Shown piece by piece: positions 32,696 through 40,778 of a DNA stretch of 51,681 bases (its first letter is position 1; each line of letters opens with the position of its first letter). The stretch lies in the NCBI RefSeq assembly GCF_004458765.1, contig NZ_SPJX01000321.1, forward strand, positions 1 through 51,681, read 5' to 3'. Below the pieces are notes generated by a model. The model ran no database searches. It was given only the letters and a program-made list of their open reading frames with translations, and was not told the DNA's origin. Made by a program: the position numbers and the translations under genes. This DNA comes from Microvirga pakistanensis (GTDB lineage: Bacteria; Pseudomonadota; Alphaproteobacteria; Rhizobiales; Beijerinckiaceae).

Positions 32696-33691
32696 CTACG
32701 AGCTGACCAGCAAAGTGGATGGCTTCTTAGGCGCATCCTCACGCACTTCGACCGTCACAGCATCGTGTCGAGCGGGTGGCTCCCTGACTGTGTCAACGCC
32801 CTCAACAGCTTTCAAGCGCGGAACTACAAAGTCGGTGAACGCTCTGACCACGGGGCGCATGAAGCGAACGGATGGGTAAGCCATGAAGATACCGTGTGAC
32901 CTGACCTCGTACTCGGGGAGGATGTGCACCAGGGTGCCGCCCTCCAGCTCGTCATGGACGAGCAGATGCTGGACTGGCCCTGCGACCCGCCCTGTCATGA
33001 GCGAGTTCACGATAACATTTGAATTGTTTGTTCTAAGGGTCGCGCGAACGCGTACTTCGGCTTCTTCGGCCCCGCGCTGAAGGAAGAGCGTGTCGTGGGG
33101 TGACAGCACCGCCGCAGTTGTTACCATGTCGATCTCGGCGAGCCTGGCGAGCGTATCGACAGGCCCATGCTTGGCCAAAAAAGCTGGCGCCGCGACCAGA
33201 ATTCGCCGAATGTGGCCCAGGTTCCTAATGATGAGCCCGTGCCCGTCGGGGCGCCCATACTTGATCCCCAGATCGAAGTTCTCGAAGACAAGATCCACAA
33301 CGCGATCTTCGAGCACCAGATCAATCGTAACGGTCGGATGCCGATCCTGAAACTCCATAACGATCGGATGAAGGTGCTTGGCTCCGATGCACGTTGGAGC
33401 GTGAACCCGAAGCAGGCCCTCGATGACTCCCATATTGCGCCTGACGCCTTCGAGTGCAGCCTCGATGGAAGCAAGTGCAGGCTGGCTTGCTTCATAGAGC
33501 ATCTGTCCGAGCCGTGTTGGTCTAACGATACGCGACGACCGCTCGACCAGACGTGCTCCGACGTGAGCTTCCAAATTGCGCAGATGCTTTGTCACGGCAG
33601 GTTGCGATACGCCGAGGTCTTTTGCCGCAGCGGTCACTGAGCCGCGTTCGACCGTACGAACGAAGGCCCTAAGGGCGAGCGCGAGATCCAT
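32696..33691 (-). CDS. LysR-family transcriptional regulator
   Basis: 331 residues from the ATG at 33691, which starts MDLALALRAFVRTVERGSVT as family members usually do; the frame is open to 33727. Helix-turn-helix at about 5-65, with the wing in RLVERSSRIVRPTRLG. The effector domain follows (VVDLVFENFDLGIKYGRPDG; EAEVRVRATLRTNNSNVIVN). The C-terminus is longer than usual by about 30 residues (APKKPSTLLVSS). No divergent target gene survives upstream, only debris and an IS6 fragment, so its normal partner may have been lost. Confidence 0.88.
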   Translation of the reverse strand: MDLALALRAFVRTVERGSVTAAAKDLGVSQPAVTKHLRNLEAHVGARLVERSSRIVRPTRLGQMLYEASQPALASIEAALEGVRRNMGVIEGLLRVHAPTCIGAKHLHPIVMEFQDRHPTVTIDLVLEDRVVDLVFENFDLGIKYGRPDGHGLIIRNLGHIRRILVAAPAFLAKHGPVDTLARLAEIDMVTTAAVLSPHDTLFLQRGAEEAEVRVRATLRTNNSNVIVNSLMTGRVAGPVQHLLVHDELEGGTLVHILPEYEVRSHGIFMAYPSVRFMRPVVRAFTDFVVPRLKAVEGVDTVREPPARHDAVTVEVREDAPKKPSTLLVSS

Positions 33692-33727
33692 CCAATTTTC
33701 CCGGTTATAGCCGACTTCCATGCACAC

Positions 33728-34023
33728 CTGAGCTAACGCGTTGATGCAGACGTGAAGCGCAGGTGAGAATGCAGCGAATTTCCGATTAAGACAGCATGAG
33801 GGCTATTCTAACCGCAAGCCTCAAGCAGCCAGAATATTGCACTGACTCGCGAAACCTCATTCTCTCTGAGCCGGCCGATCAGCTCCTGTCCCGTCCGCTT
33901 GTAACCGCTGCCGCTCGGAGCAAAGCTGAATTCGACGCCGAAAGCCGCCAATCCCATGCTTGGCCAGCTCGGCGGAGGGTACTGTCAGGTTGGAAGGTTC
34001 GGGATCTGTGGCAGGGACTGGGC
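33728..34023. other. Gap upstream of the orphan LysR, no gene
   Basis: About 300 bases without a supported frame between the LysR start and the IS6 fragment. A long plus-strand open frame crosses it (33796-35130), but it is a chance join of the IS fragment with the antisense of the next LysR gene. Confidence 0.5.
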
Positions 34024-34308
34024 ATGAGCACCACGTCCAACCCGTACCGCGGCTACCGCTTCCCGGCCGAGATCATCAACCAGGCCGTCTGGTTGTATCA
34101 CTGCTTGAGTCTGAGCTTGCGGGAGGTCGAGCTGATCCTGGCGGCGCGAGGCATTGAGGTCAGCTACGAGACCATACGCGAGTGGGGCCTGCGCTTCGGA
34201 CGGAGCTACGCCGACAGCGTCAAACGGCGGCGGCCGAAGCCCGGCGACAAGTGGTTTTTGGATGAGGTGTTCGTCCACATCCGCGGCAAACTGCACTACC
34301 TCTGTATA
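34024..34308 (+). mobile_element. IS6-family transposase, N-terminal fragment
   Basis: Reads MSTTSNPYRGYRFPAEIINQ, AVWLYHCLSLSLREVELILA, GIEVSYETIREWGLRFGRSY and KPGDKWFLDEVFVHIRGKLH, the helix-turn-helix and first DDE aspartate region (WFLDEV) of IS6/IS26-type transposases. It stops after about 95 of some 235 residues, at KLHYLC, where the antisense end of the next LysR gene begins. The right part of the element is lost. It differs clearly from the other IS6-type remnants in the window. Confidence 0.8.
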
Positions 34309-34341
34309 GGGATCAGGTGCTTGCGGCCGCTCATCCGGCTG

Positions 34342-35223
34342 TCAGCCGCTCGCCAGGAAATCGATGACGGCCCGGACGGCCGGAAGCTGGCCGCGTCGAT
34401 GCGGCGTCAGGATCGTGGAGGTCACGCTGCCGGCCGTCCAGTCCGGAACCACCCGGATCAGTTCTCCGCTGTCCGTTGCTCGCGCCGACATGGCTTCTGG
34501 CAGGCAGGTGATGCCCAGTCCCGCAGCCGCCGCCTTCAACAGCACCGAGGACTCGTCGGCTACCATCCGTGCCACCGGAGTGACCTGAACCTCCCGACCG
34601 TCGTTGTCCCTCAGGTACCATGTCCTCGACGCGGGCCCGGTCATCAATCCGTCGTGTCCGGCAAGATCCTCGGGGCATCCGGGCGTGCCCCGCCGTGCCA
34701 GGTAGTCCGGCGAAGCGAGCAGCATGATCCGCTCGACCTTCATCCGGCGCTGCATGAGATCGGAATCGGGCAGCGGCGCGAAATGGCTCCGAATCGCAAT
34801 GTCAAAGCCTTCCCGGACCAGGTCGACGAAGCGGTCGGTCACGTGGAGTTGCAGGTCCAGCTTGGGATAGGCGCGGGCGAGAGTCGGCAGACGGTCGGCG
34901 AGGTGGAACTGCGCCACCGGCACAGAGGCCGTGATCCTGACGGTACCCTGTGGCTCTGCCTGCCGCTGTTGCACCACGCTCTCGGCGGCCTCGGCCTCGA
35001 TGACCGCTGCCCGGGCATGGTCGTAGAAGTCCCGGCCGACGTCGGTCAGCACAAAGCTGCGAGAGGTGCGATGGATCAGGCGGATGCCGAGATCCGCCTC
35101 AAGTTCAGCGACCCGCTTGCTGATCGTTGATTTGGGAACACCCAGGTACCGGGCGGCCGCGGCAAAGCCCCCGTTGTCGACCGCCTGGACGAAGATGTGC
35201 AGGTCGTTGAAGTTGAACCTCAT
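34342..35223 (-). CDS. LysR-family transcriptional regulator
   Basis: 293 residues, standard LysR. Helix-turn-helix at 5-65 (GGFAAAARYLGVPKSTISKR; GIRLIHRTSRSFVLTDVG) and effector domain (FVDLVREGFDIAIRSHFAPL; GLGITCLPEAMSARA). It faces a glutathione S-transferase gene across 104 bases. The intergenic region has ACTTTGG-GTCT-CCAAAGT at 35246-35263, a good operator candidate. It likely regulates the GST gene. Confidence 0.92.
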   Translation of the reverse strand: MRFNFNDLHIFVQAVDNGGFAAAARYLGVPKSTISKRVAELEADLGIRLIHRTSRSFVLTDVGRDFYDHARAAVIEAEAAESVVQQRQAEPQGTVRITASVPVAQFHLADRLPTLARAYPKLDLQLHVTDRFVDLVREGFDIAIRSHFAPLPDSDLMQRRMKVERIMLLASPDYLARRGTPGCPEDLAGHDGLMTGPASRTWYLRDNDGREVQVTPVARMVADESSVLLKAAAAGLGITCLPEAMSARATDSGELIRVVPDWTAGSVTSTILTPHRRGQLPAVRAVIDFLASG

Positions 35224-35245
35224 GCCCTATTGTTCACGTTTGTGG

Positions 35246-35263
35246 ACTTTGGGTCTCCAAAGT
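35246..35263. promoter_or_regulatory. LysR-type operator candidate
   Basis: ACTTTGG-GTCT-CCAAAGT, perfect 7-bp arms, 23 bases before the LysR start. It is enclosed by a wider repeat (GGACTTTG at 35244 and CAAAGTCC at 35278), next to a small hairpin GCGGCT-TC-AGCCGC at 35265-35278. Confidence 0.55.
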
Positions 35264-35327
35264 AGCGGCTTCAGCCGCAAAGTCCATGGTGCCATGTTGG
35301 TGTCGTCACAGACACAAGGAGACACAC

Positions 35328-36035
35328 ATGGTTCAGACCCTCTTGTATGGCGTCCCGTCGGGATGCTCGTTCGGCTCGATCGTTGCCCTGGAGTGGCTGG
35401 GGGAGCCCTATCGGCTCTGCCGCATCGAGATGCCGGAGGGCGTGCAGACCGACGCGTTCCGCCGGATCAATCCAGTGGGCGAGACGCCGACGCTGGTGAC
35501 TGCCACGGGCGAGCGGATCAGCGAGAGCATGGCGATCCTCAACCACCTCGGAGCTCGGGGGATCGGCAAGGGACTGTCGTTCGCCCAGGGCACGGCCGGG
35601 TTCGACCGGCTCAACCAAGTCTTGGCATTCCTCAACACGAGCTTCTTCGCCAGCTTCGGCCCGCTCTGGTACGCCCTTGAGCATGGGGTTAAAGGCCCCG
35701 ACAAGGACGCCCTCAGGGCCTATGGTGCGGCGAAGGTCACCAAGGCCCATGCCGATCTGGAGCGGATGCTGGGTGACAAGGAATGGCTGCTGGGAGATCG
35801 GCGCACGTTGGCCGATGCGTACTTTATCGGCATCGCGCGGTGGACCAAGTACCATGACGTTGTCGATCGCCGCGACTACCCCGGCTTGCAGCGGCTGTTC
35901 GAGAAGCTGGAGGCGGATCCGGCAGTCCGGTTCGCGCACGCGGTCGAGCGGGGCGAGACCGCTGTCAGCGGAGGCGGGTTCCTGGGCGAAGTCACGTTGG
36001 ACGACGTTCTGCGTCAGCAGGCGCTCGCCGCCTGA
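35328..36035 (+). CDS. Glutathione S-transferase family protein
   Basis: 235 residues. An N-terminal thioredoxin-like domain (LLYGVPSGCSFGSIVALEWL, then INPVGETPTLVTATGERISE with the ESMAIL glutathione-binding edge) is followed by an all-helical C-terminal domain ending VTLDDVLRQQALAA. The SGCSFG segment near the usual catalytic Ser/Cys site suggests a beta- or omega-like class. AAGGAG precedes the ATG at 35328. It is divergent from a LysR regulator, the usual arrangement for inducible detoxification GSTs. Confidence 0.88.
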   Translation: MVQTLLYGVPSGCSFGSIVALEWLGEPYRLCRIEMPEGVQTDAFRRINPVGETPTLVTATGERISESMAILNHLGARGIGKGLSFAQGTAGFDRLNQVLAFLNTSFFASFGPLWYALEHGVKGPDKDALRAYGAAKVTKAHADLERMLGDKEWLLGDRRTLADAYFIGIARWTKYHDVVDRRDYPGLQRLFEKLEADPAVRFAHAVERGETAVSGGGFLGEVTLDDVLRQQALAA

Positions 36036-36044
36036 TGCAGCACG

Positions 36045-36077
36045 CTAAGCCCGCCTTATGCTCTGAGGTGGGCTTAG
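36045..36077 (+). terminator. Terminator-like hairpin after the GST gene
   Basis: CTAAGCCCGCCT pairs with AGGTGGGCTTAG over 12 positions with one G-U pair and a 9-base loop, 9 bases after the GST stop. The T tract is poor. Confidence 0.6.
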
Positions 36078-36287
36078 CTCCTGAACCCGTTCGTAGAGCG
36101 CACCCGCTACACCTTCCAAGACGTGGCTCTTAAATGGGCTCATCCTGGTGGGACAGAGATCGGGTATATTGACTTTCTATGCCTTGGTGACAATCCCTCG
36201 CGCAAGAGCCGTCAATGAGGGAGGAGCATCCCAGATGCCTCGTGAATGGCTTTCACGGGGTCGATTGAGTTGCCTGCGAGGAGCGCT

Positions 36288-37169
36288 TCATGTGTTGGAA
36301 AAAAGACGTTCTGCCATGAAGTCCACGAAAACGCGGATCTTCGGCGACAGGTAGCGGCTCGACGGCCACAGCATCCGGAAGATGCCTTCGTGATGGATAT
36401 ACCGATCAAGAATCGGCACCAGGGTGCCGTTCTCGAGTTGCTGCCGGATTGCAAAATCCGGCAGGCTGGCGATGCCGTGTCCCTGCTCAGCCAAATAAAT
36501 CAGTGGCTCGATCGTGTTGGCTACCGTGGCTATCGGCAGCGTGAAGGCCTTGCCGATCCGTAAGGGCCATGGTTCGAGCTTGCCGCTTGTCGCAAAGCGA
36601 TGATGCAGGCAAGCGTGTCTTGCCAGATCGGACGGCTTCCGCGGTGTGCCCCTCCGGGCGAGATACTCGGGCGCGGCGACGAGCCTGAAACGGAACGTCC
36701 CGAGTGTGCGGGTCATCAAGCGTGAGTCACTCACCTCTCCGGCACGTATGACAGCATCGAAGCCCTCATCGATCACGTCCACCAGCCGATCCGTGAAGTC
36801 GAGGTCGAGTTCGACCTCGGGATAGCAGTGCATGAAGGCGCTCAGCGTCGGCATCATCAACATGCCCACCAAGGGAAGGCTGACCCGCAGCTTCCCCCTT
36901 GCCGCGCCCTGCGTCTGCGCGAGTTCCTGCTCGGCGGCCTCAACCTCGCCAAAGATGCGCCGGCACCGCTCAAGGAACAGTTCCCCCTCGGCTGTCAGAG
37001 TTATCGTCCGTGTCGAACGATGAAACAGTCTGACGCCGAGCCGTTCCTCCAGCCGGGCGACCGCCTTGCCGATGGCCGAGGACGACACGCCAAGGCGTTG
37101 TCCGGCAACGGTAAAGCTGCGGGTGTCTGCTGCCTGAACGAAGGCGTTAAGAGAGCCAAGACGATCCAT
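36288..37169 (-). CDS. LysR-family transcriptional regulator
   Basis: 293 residues. Helix-turn-helix at 5-65 (SFTVAGQRLGVSSSAIGKAV; GVRLFHRSTRTITLTAEG) and effector domain (LVDVIDEGFDAVIRAGEVSD; IRVFVDFMAERL). It diverges from a polysaccharide-deacetylase-family gene. A near-perfect palindrome CGGACAA-GA-TTGTCCG lies 19 bases before its start, a probable autoregulatory operator. Confidence 0.92.
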   Translation of the reverse strand: MDRLGSLNAFVQAADTRSFTVAGQRLGVSSSAIGKAVARLEERLGVRLFHRSTRTITLTAEGELFLERCRRIFGEVEAAEQELAQTQGAARGKLRVSLPLVGMLMMPTLSAFMHCYPEVELDLDFTDRLVDVIDEGFDAVIRAGEVSDSRLMTRTLGTFRFRLVAAPEYLARRGTPRKPSDLARHACLHHRFATSGKLEPWPLRIGKAFTLPIATVANTIEPLIYLAEQGHGIASLPDFAIRQQLENGTLVPILDRYIHHEGIFRMLWPSSRYLSPKIRVFVDFMAERLFSNT

Positions 37170-37187
37170 TCACGCTTCCCGCGATTG

Positions 37188-37203
37188 CGGACAAGATTGT
37201 CCG
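37188..37203. promoter_or_regulatory. LysR-type operator candidate
   Basis: CGGACAA-GA-TTGTCCG, 16 bases with perfect 7-bp arms, 19 bases before the LysR start and 87 before the deacetylase start. Confidence 0.55.
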
Positions 37204-37289
37204 AAGTCTTATGAATTATAGCCCAATTCTCCGCCCAGGTTGAGGGCCCTAACTTGGCCTCGAGGTTTCACGAGATCCTGAAGGACACC

Positions 37290-38264
37290 ATGACGACACG
37301 AGAATTCCTGCAAACTCCCGCTGCCGGGCCGACCCCCACCAACCCTGCGCCCCTCCTCGGCACTGCGTCGTTCGAGGTTATGATCCCCCCTCAGGAGCAT
37401 GATCGCTTTCCCTATTCGGCCATTGTCGACCGCCCGCGACTGCACTGGCCGAATGGGGCCCGTGTCGCCGTCTGGGTGATACCGAACATCGAGCATTTCC
37501 TGTTCGACCGCCCCTCCAGCTCGATCATCCAGTCGACCATGGGCTTCGTTCCCGACGTATTGAACTACTCCTGGCGGGACTACGGCGTCCGGGTCGGCAT
37601 CTGGCGCCTGATGGACGTGCTGGAGAAATACGGCGTCAAGGGAACCGTGGCGCTCAACGCGGATGTCTGCCGTCTCTACCCTCGCATCATCGAGGCCGGC
37701 AAGGCGCTCGGCTGGGAGTGGATGGGGCACGGCACCAACAATTCCACGGTGATCAACGGGCAGTCGGAGGACGAGGAACGACACCTCATCACGGGTGTGC
37801 TCGACACCATTGAGGCCAGCACCGGGGCACGTCCGCGCGGTTGGCTGAGTCCTGCCCTGACCGAAAGCCATCGCACCCTCGACATCCTGGCCGCTGCCGG
37901 CATCCGGTATGTCGCCGACTGGGTCAACGACGAACAGCCCTACCGGATGCGGGTAGCAAATGGTGAGATGCTGTCGCTCCCATACTCGGTCGAGATGAAT
38001 GACTATACGGCCTTTCTCGAGCAGGGGCTGAGCGGTGAGGACTTCGCCCAGGCCCTCCGAGATCAGTTCGATGTTCTCTACGAAGATGGCGCCGGGACGG
38101 GCCGGGTGATGTCGATCTGCCTGCACCCGTTCCTGATCGGTCACCCTCACCGCAGCAAGCACTTCGCCGAGGCACTGGCACACATTACCTCGCGCCGCGA
38201 TGTCTGGCTGGCGACCGGCAGCGAGATCGCCGACTGGTACAACGGCAACCATCACGAGACCTAG
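37290..38264 (+). CDS. Polysaccharide deacetylase-family protein (allantoinase/PuuE-like)
   Basis: 324 residues with a NodB-type barrel. Segments NGARVAVWVIPNIEHF, DYGVRVGIWRLMDVLEKYGV, VKGTVALNADVCRLYP and WMGHGTNNST (metal-side HGT-N motif) match the PuuE/allantoinase branch rather than chitin deacetylases. ICLHPFLIGHPHR is the C-terminal histidine region. Members hydrolyse C-N bonds in amides. AAGGA precedes the ATG at 37290; no signal peptide, so it is cytoplasmic. It is divergent from a LysR regulator. The substrate is unknown. Confidence 0.85.
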   Translation: MTTREFLQTPAAGPTPTNPAPLLGTASFEVMIPPQEHDRFPYSAIVDRPRLHWPNGARVAVWVIPNIEHFLFDRPSSSIIQSTMGFVPDVLNYSWRDYGVRVGIWRLMDVLEKYGVKGTVALNADVCRLYPRIIEAGKALGWEWMGHGTNNSTVINGQSEDEERHLITGVLDTIEASTGARPRGWLSPALTESHRTLDILAAAGIRYVADWVNDEQPYRMRVANGEMLSLPYSVEMNDYTAFLEQGLSGEDFAQALRDQFDVLYEDGAGTGRVMSICLHPFLIGHPHRSKHFAEALAHITSRRDVWLATGSEIADWYNGNHHET

Positions 38265-38341
38265 GACTTCGACTTGATCCCGTCCGCCGATTATATCCCG
38301 GCGGGGGCGCGCCGCGCTCCTGCCATTGGCGTGTCGTACCG

Positions 38342-38482
38342 GTGATGTCACGGTAACTTTCGGTCAGCGGCTTGTGGCTTAAGAGCCGCGGCATGACCAA
38401 TCCCATCAGCTACAAGCTCCACTGGATTCCGTCCCAGATCATCGCTCATGCCGTTTGGCTCTACTTTCGATGTCCCCTGAGT
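38342..38482 (+). mobile_element. IS6-like remnant: left end and transposase start
   Basis: A terminal-repeat-like sequence (GTGATGTCACGGTAAC at 38342) is followed by an ATG at 38393 reading MTNPISYKLHWIPSQIIAHA and VWLYFRCPLS, the N-terminus of an IS6-type transposase. It is closely similar to the copy at 39007-39703 (MSRSISYKRHRFPPEIITYA). Only about 30 codons remain before the merR promoter region begins. Confidence 0.7.
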
Positions 38483-38517
38483 GGGAACGGCAACAACCTG
38501 TCTCATACTTGCGTCAC

Positions 38518-38549
38518 TTGACCCTCACATTGGCGTCAGGGTTTAGGGT
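38518..38549 (+). promoter_or_regulatory. MerR-type promoter/operator
   Basis: -35 TTGACC (38518-38523) and -10 TAGGGT (38544-38549) are separated by 20 bases, the long spacer that MerR-family activators untwist. The spacer holds the dyad ACCCTCAC-ATTGGC-GTCAGGGT. It closely resembles the promoters of metal-responsive MerR proteins such as CueR and ZntR. It lies just upstream of the broken merR gene. Confidence 0.7.
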
Positions 38550-38566
38550 TCGTTCAGGAGCACGGA

Positions 38567-38996
38567 ATGAAGATTGGCGAACTGGCGAAGCGGTGCGAGC
38601 GTACGGTCCATCCGTCACTACGAGGCGATGGGTCTCATCCGCCCGACGCGGACGGCAAGCGGTTACCGGGACTTCGAACCGGATGACGCCGCGCTTGTCC
38701 GTCGGATCCGGCGGATGATCGGCCTTGGCTTCAGCACGTCCGAGATCGCGCTGTTCCTGCCTCAGATTTCCGGCGAGGCGGCGCGGGCGTCGGATTGCCG
38801 TGCGGTGACGGCCGCGCATCGCGCGAAGCTCGATGAGGTCGAGCGGCAGATCGCCGACCTTGAGCGCCGCCGTGACGCGCTGCGGGCAACGCTCTGTGAG
38901 GCTGTCCAGCCACCATGCTCCGATGAGACCGGGAGTGCGTCGCCGGTCTCCATGCCCTTGTCATCCCCGAGTTCATCCCCAAGGAGTCGAGAGTGA
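38567..38996 (+). pseudogene. MerR-family regulator with early frameshift
   Basis: From ATG 38567 the frame gives MKIGELAKR and then turns to nonsense. The next frame resumes immediately with ASVRSIRHYEAMGLIRPTRT, ASGYRDFEPDDAALVRRIRR and FSTSEIALFLPQISGEAARA, then the dimerisation helix HRAKLDEVERQIADLERRRD. The bases at about 38591 look as though a few were lost between two CGG repeats, removing part of the turn of the helix-turn-helix. A C-terminal Cys (SDCRAV) may be part of an effector site. It was probably a metal- or oxidant-responsive regulator. Confidence 0.8.
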
Positions 38997-39006
38997 CGTC
39001 CAAGCA

Positions 39007-39703
39007 GCGTTGTCACTTTAACCAGCAGTAGGCGCGTTGGAGCAAAGTCCGCCGTCTGGCAGCTTCAAGTGGCGACATTAGCCGCGACGTTCCTCTCCGC
39101 CATGGCGTTCAGGCGATGAAGACGGGCAGCAAGGGCAGAGCGGTGGGAGCGAGGGAGAACGAATAGGTTGCGAACCGCTGAGAAGATCGTGGCGAACCGC
39201 TGCAGACCTCCCGGTGACCGGAACCCCTGCATCACCCGCTCTCGTCGCCGCAGCGACAGGTGAGAGCTCCCCACCCTGTTATTGAGGCCCTTACGCGAGC
39301 GGTGCTCGGTCCTCGGCATGATCTGGCGCCGGGCGGCAGCATAGAAGCCGAGCTTGTCGGCGATCAGCCGCTTGGGCGGGCGGCCCTGGTTCTTCAAAAG
39401 ACGCCTCGGCAAGCGCTTGGCCGCTTTGGCATCGCGGCGGCTCGGCGTCTTTCGCCTGAGGCGGCGAGTGTAGGCCGGCCCGAACTTCAGCGCCAACCGG
39501 CGAACTGTCTCAGAGGGGACGGACAATGCCACGCTCGAGCAGCATCTCCGCAACCAGACGTAGGCTCAGTGGAGATTTGAAGTACAGCCACACCGCATAG
39601 GTGATGATCTCAGGCGGAAAGCGGTGGCGTTTGTAGCTGATAGATCTACTCATCCTGGCCCGTCTACACGGTCGCAGTCAAACCCGAGTTAATGTGACCA
39701 CGC
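39007..39703 (-). mobile_element. IS6-like insertion element with internally deleted transposase
   Basis: Terminal inverted repeats GCGTTGTCACTTTAAC (39007-39022) and, reversed, GCGTGGTCACATTAAC (39688-39703) match at 14 of 16 positions. The minus-strand transposase starts at 39653 (MSRSISYKRHRFPPEIITYA), frameshifts near 39525, and continues with VPSETVRRLALKFGPAYTRR, DAKAAKRLPRRLLKNQGRPP, NNRVGSSHLSLRRRERVMQG and FRSPGGLQRFATIFSAVRNL. The first DDE segment between LRRKTPSRR and DAKAAKR is deleted. No flanking target duplication was found. It is non-autonomous. Confidence 0.85.
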
Positions 39704-39708
39704 CCTGA

Positions 39709-39951
39709 CAGCACGTATCATCTCGAGTTCACGCAGCATCGGGATGGAAGTCCATGCCCGGCCCCGAGCCGCGACAATCTTCTGGTGCTGTACATCCCCG
39801 ATGCGGTGGAGTTGGCTCGCGCCCGCGACCGGCTGATCCAACAAGGTCATGGACCTTTGAGCCGGAGAACCCGTATTGGCTCGGCCAGAGCGTGACATTC
39901 GAAGATCCAGACGGCTGGCGGGTCGTCCTATGCCAGACGCCCGGGATCTAG
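39709..39951 (+). pseudogene. VOC-family gene cut by the IS6-like element and frameshifted
   Basis: Directly after the IS end the plus strand reads STYHLEFTQHRDGSPCPAPS, LLVLYIPDAVELARARDRLI, and after a frameshift near 39848, EPENPYWLGQSVTFEDPDGW and VVLCQTPGI to a TAG at 39949-39951. This is the second half of a VOC/glyoxalase-like protein. The 5' half is missing on the far side of the IS. It may once have been the neighbour or target of the merR gene. Confidence 0.75.
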
Positions 39952-40049
39952 GTTGGAGTGCGTGTCGGAGGGCAACCAAACTGGAGCCAGCAGCGATGCG
40001 CACAGCACCAGACGGTCACGCCAGCGTGTTCCGTTGCCAGTTGCATGGA

Positions 40050-40649
40050 TCATTGCGGATCGATTCCGCTTACTATTAGCGCGGTAAGGTTGTTGATTGC
40101 TGCCATCTCATCGAGCTTCCCCCGCGTCATATCACGCGACAGCGCTTCGGCAGCGCCGACGATTCCAACACAGCGCTGTTGAAGTGCGTCACGGGAGAGC
40201 TTCGAGAACGGCGCTAGGGCGTTGGCGAAGATCCCGATGCAGCCGTCAATAAGATCTTGCTGAACGGCCTCCATCTGAGGATCGCCCCTCAGGGCGGCCG
40301 AGATGGCATGTCCTTCCGGTCCTGAAGCGGAGTGACACGTCATGTAGGCCCGCGCGATCAGGCGTGCAACTTCATCCAACTGGTGTCGGGCAGTCGCTAG
40401 GCTGTCGAGCAGTGCTCTGACCTGCTGCTCGTCGATTCGACGGTAGAGCGCGATCAGAAGGCCAGATCGCGTCTCGAAGTGTTCATAGGCGATCGGCTTA
40501 CTGACACCGGCTCGCTCCGCCAAATACCCGAGGGTCAACGCGTCAGCCCCATGCTCACGGATAATTTCGAGTGCCGTCTCGATCAATTGCTCCCTCCTGT
40601 CGGCCTTTGATAGCCGACGTTTCGAGCCGGGTTTTTCCCCTACTGCCAT
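40050..40649 (-). CDS. TetR-family transcriptional regulator
   Basis: 199 residues. A basic N-terminus (KRRLSKADRREQLIETALEI) leads into the helix-turn-helix LGYLAERAGVSKPIAYEHFE, then a helical ligand domain ending INNLTALIVSGI. It faces a tandem pair of NAD(P)-binding proteins across 129 bases that contain two TACYAAYGGTA-type half-palindromes, the probable operator. It is likely to repress the divergent genes and itself. Confidence 0.92.
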   Translation of the reverse strand: MAVGEKPGSKRRLSKADRREQLIETALEIIREHGADALTLGYLAERAGVSKPIAYEHFETRSGLLIALYRRIDEQQVRALLDSLATARHQLDEVARLIARAYMTCHSASGPEGHAISAALRGDPQMEAVQQDLIDGCIGIFANALAPFSKLSRDALQQRCVGIVGAAEALSRDMTRGKLDEMAAINNLTALIVSGIDPQ

Positions 40650-40703
40650 TCACCACCTCGTCAACAATGACCGCTTGACTATTACCGTCTCGGCGCGCAT
40701 ACC

Positions 40704-40728
40704 TACCAACGGTAAGTTACTAATGGTA
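40704..40728. promoter_or_regulatory. TetR operator candidate (two repeated palindromes)
   Basis: TACCAACGGTA (40704-40714) and TACTAATGGTA (40718-40728) are imperfect palindromes repeated with a 14-base period. A TTGACT -35-like element lies at 40675. The repeats sit in the middle of the divergent promoter region. Confidence 0.6.
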
Positions 40729-40778
40729 ATATAACAGAAGCACCCTACAGCGGCAATCGCCCAAAAAGGATGAAACGA

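Noticed and set aside
33796..35130. Open frame of 444 codons on the plus strand
   Set aside because: Only residues 77-170 are real (an IS6 transposase start). The rest is noise and antisense of the LysR gene at 34342.
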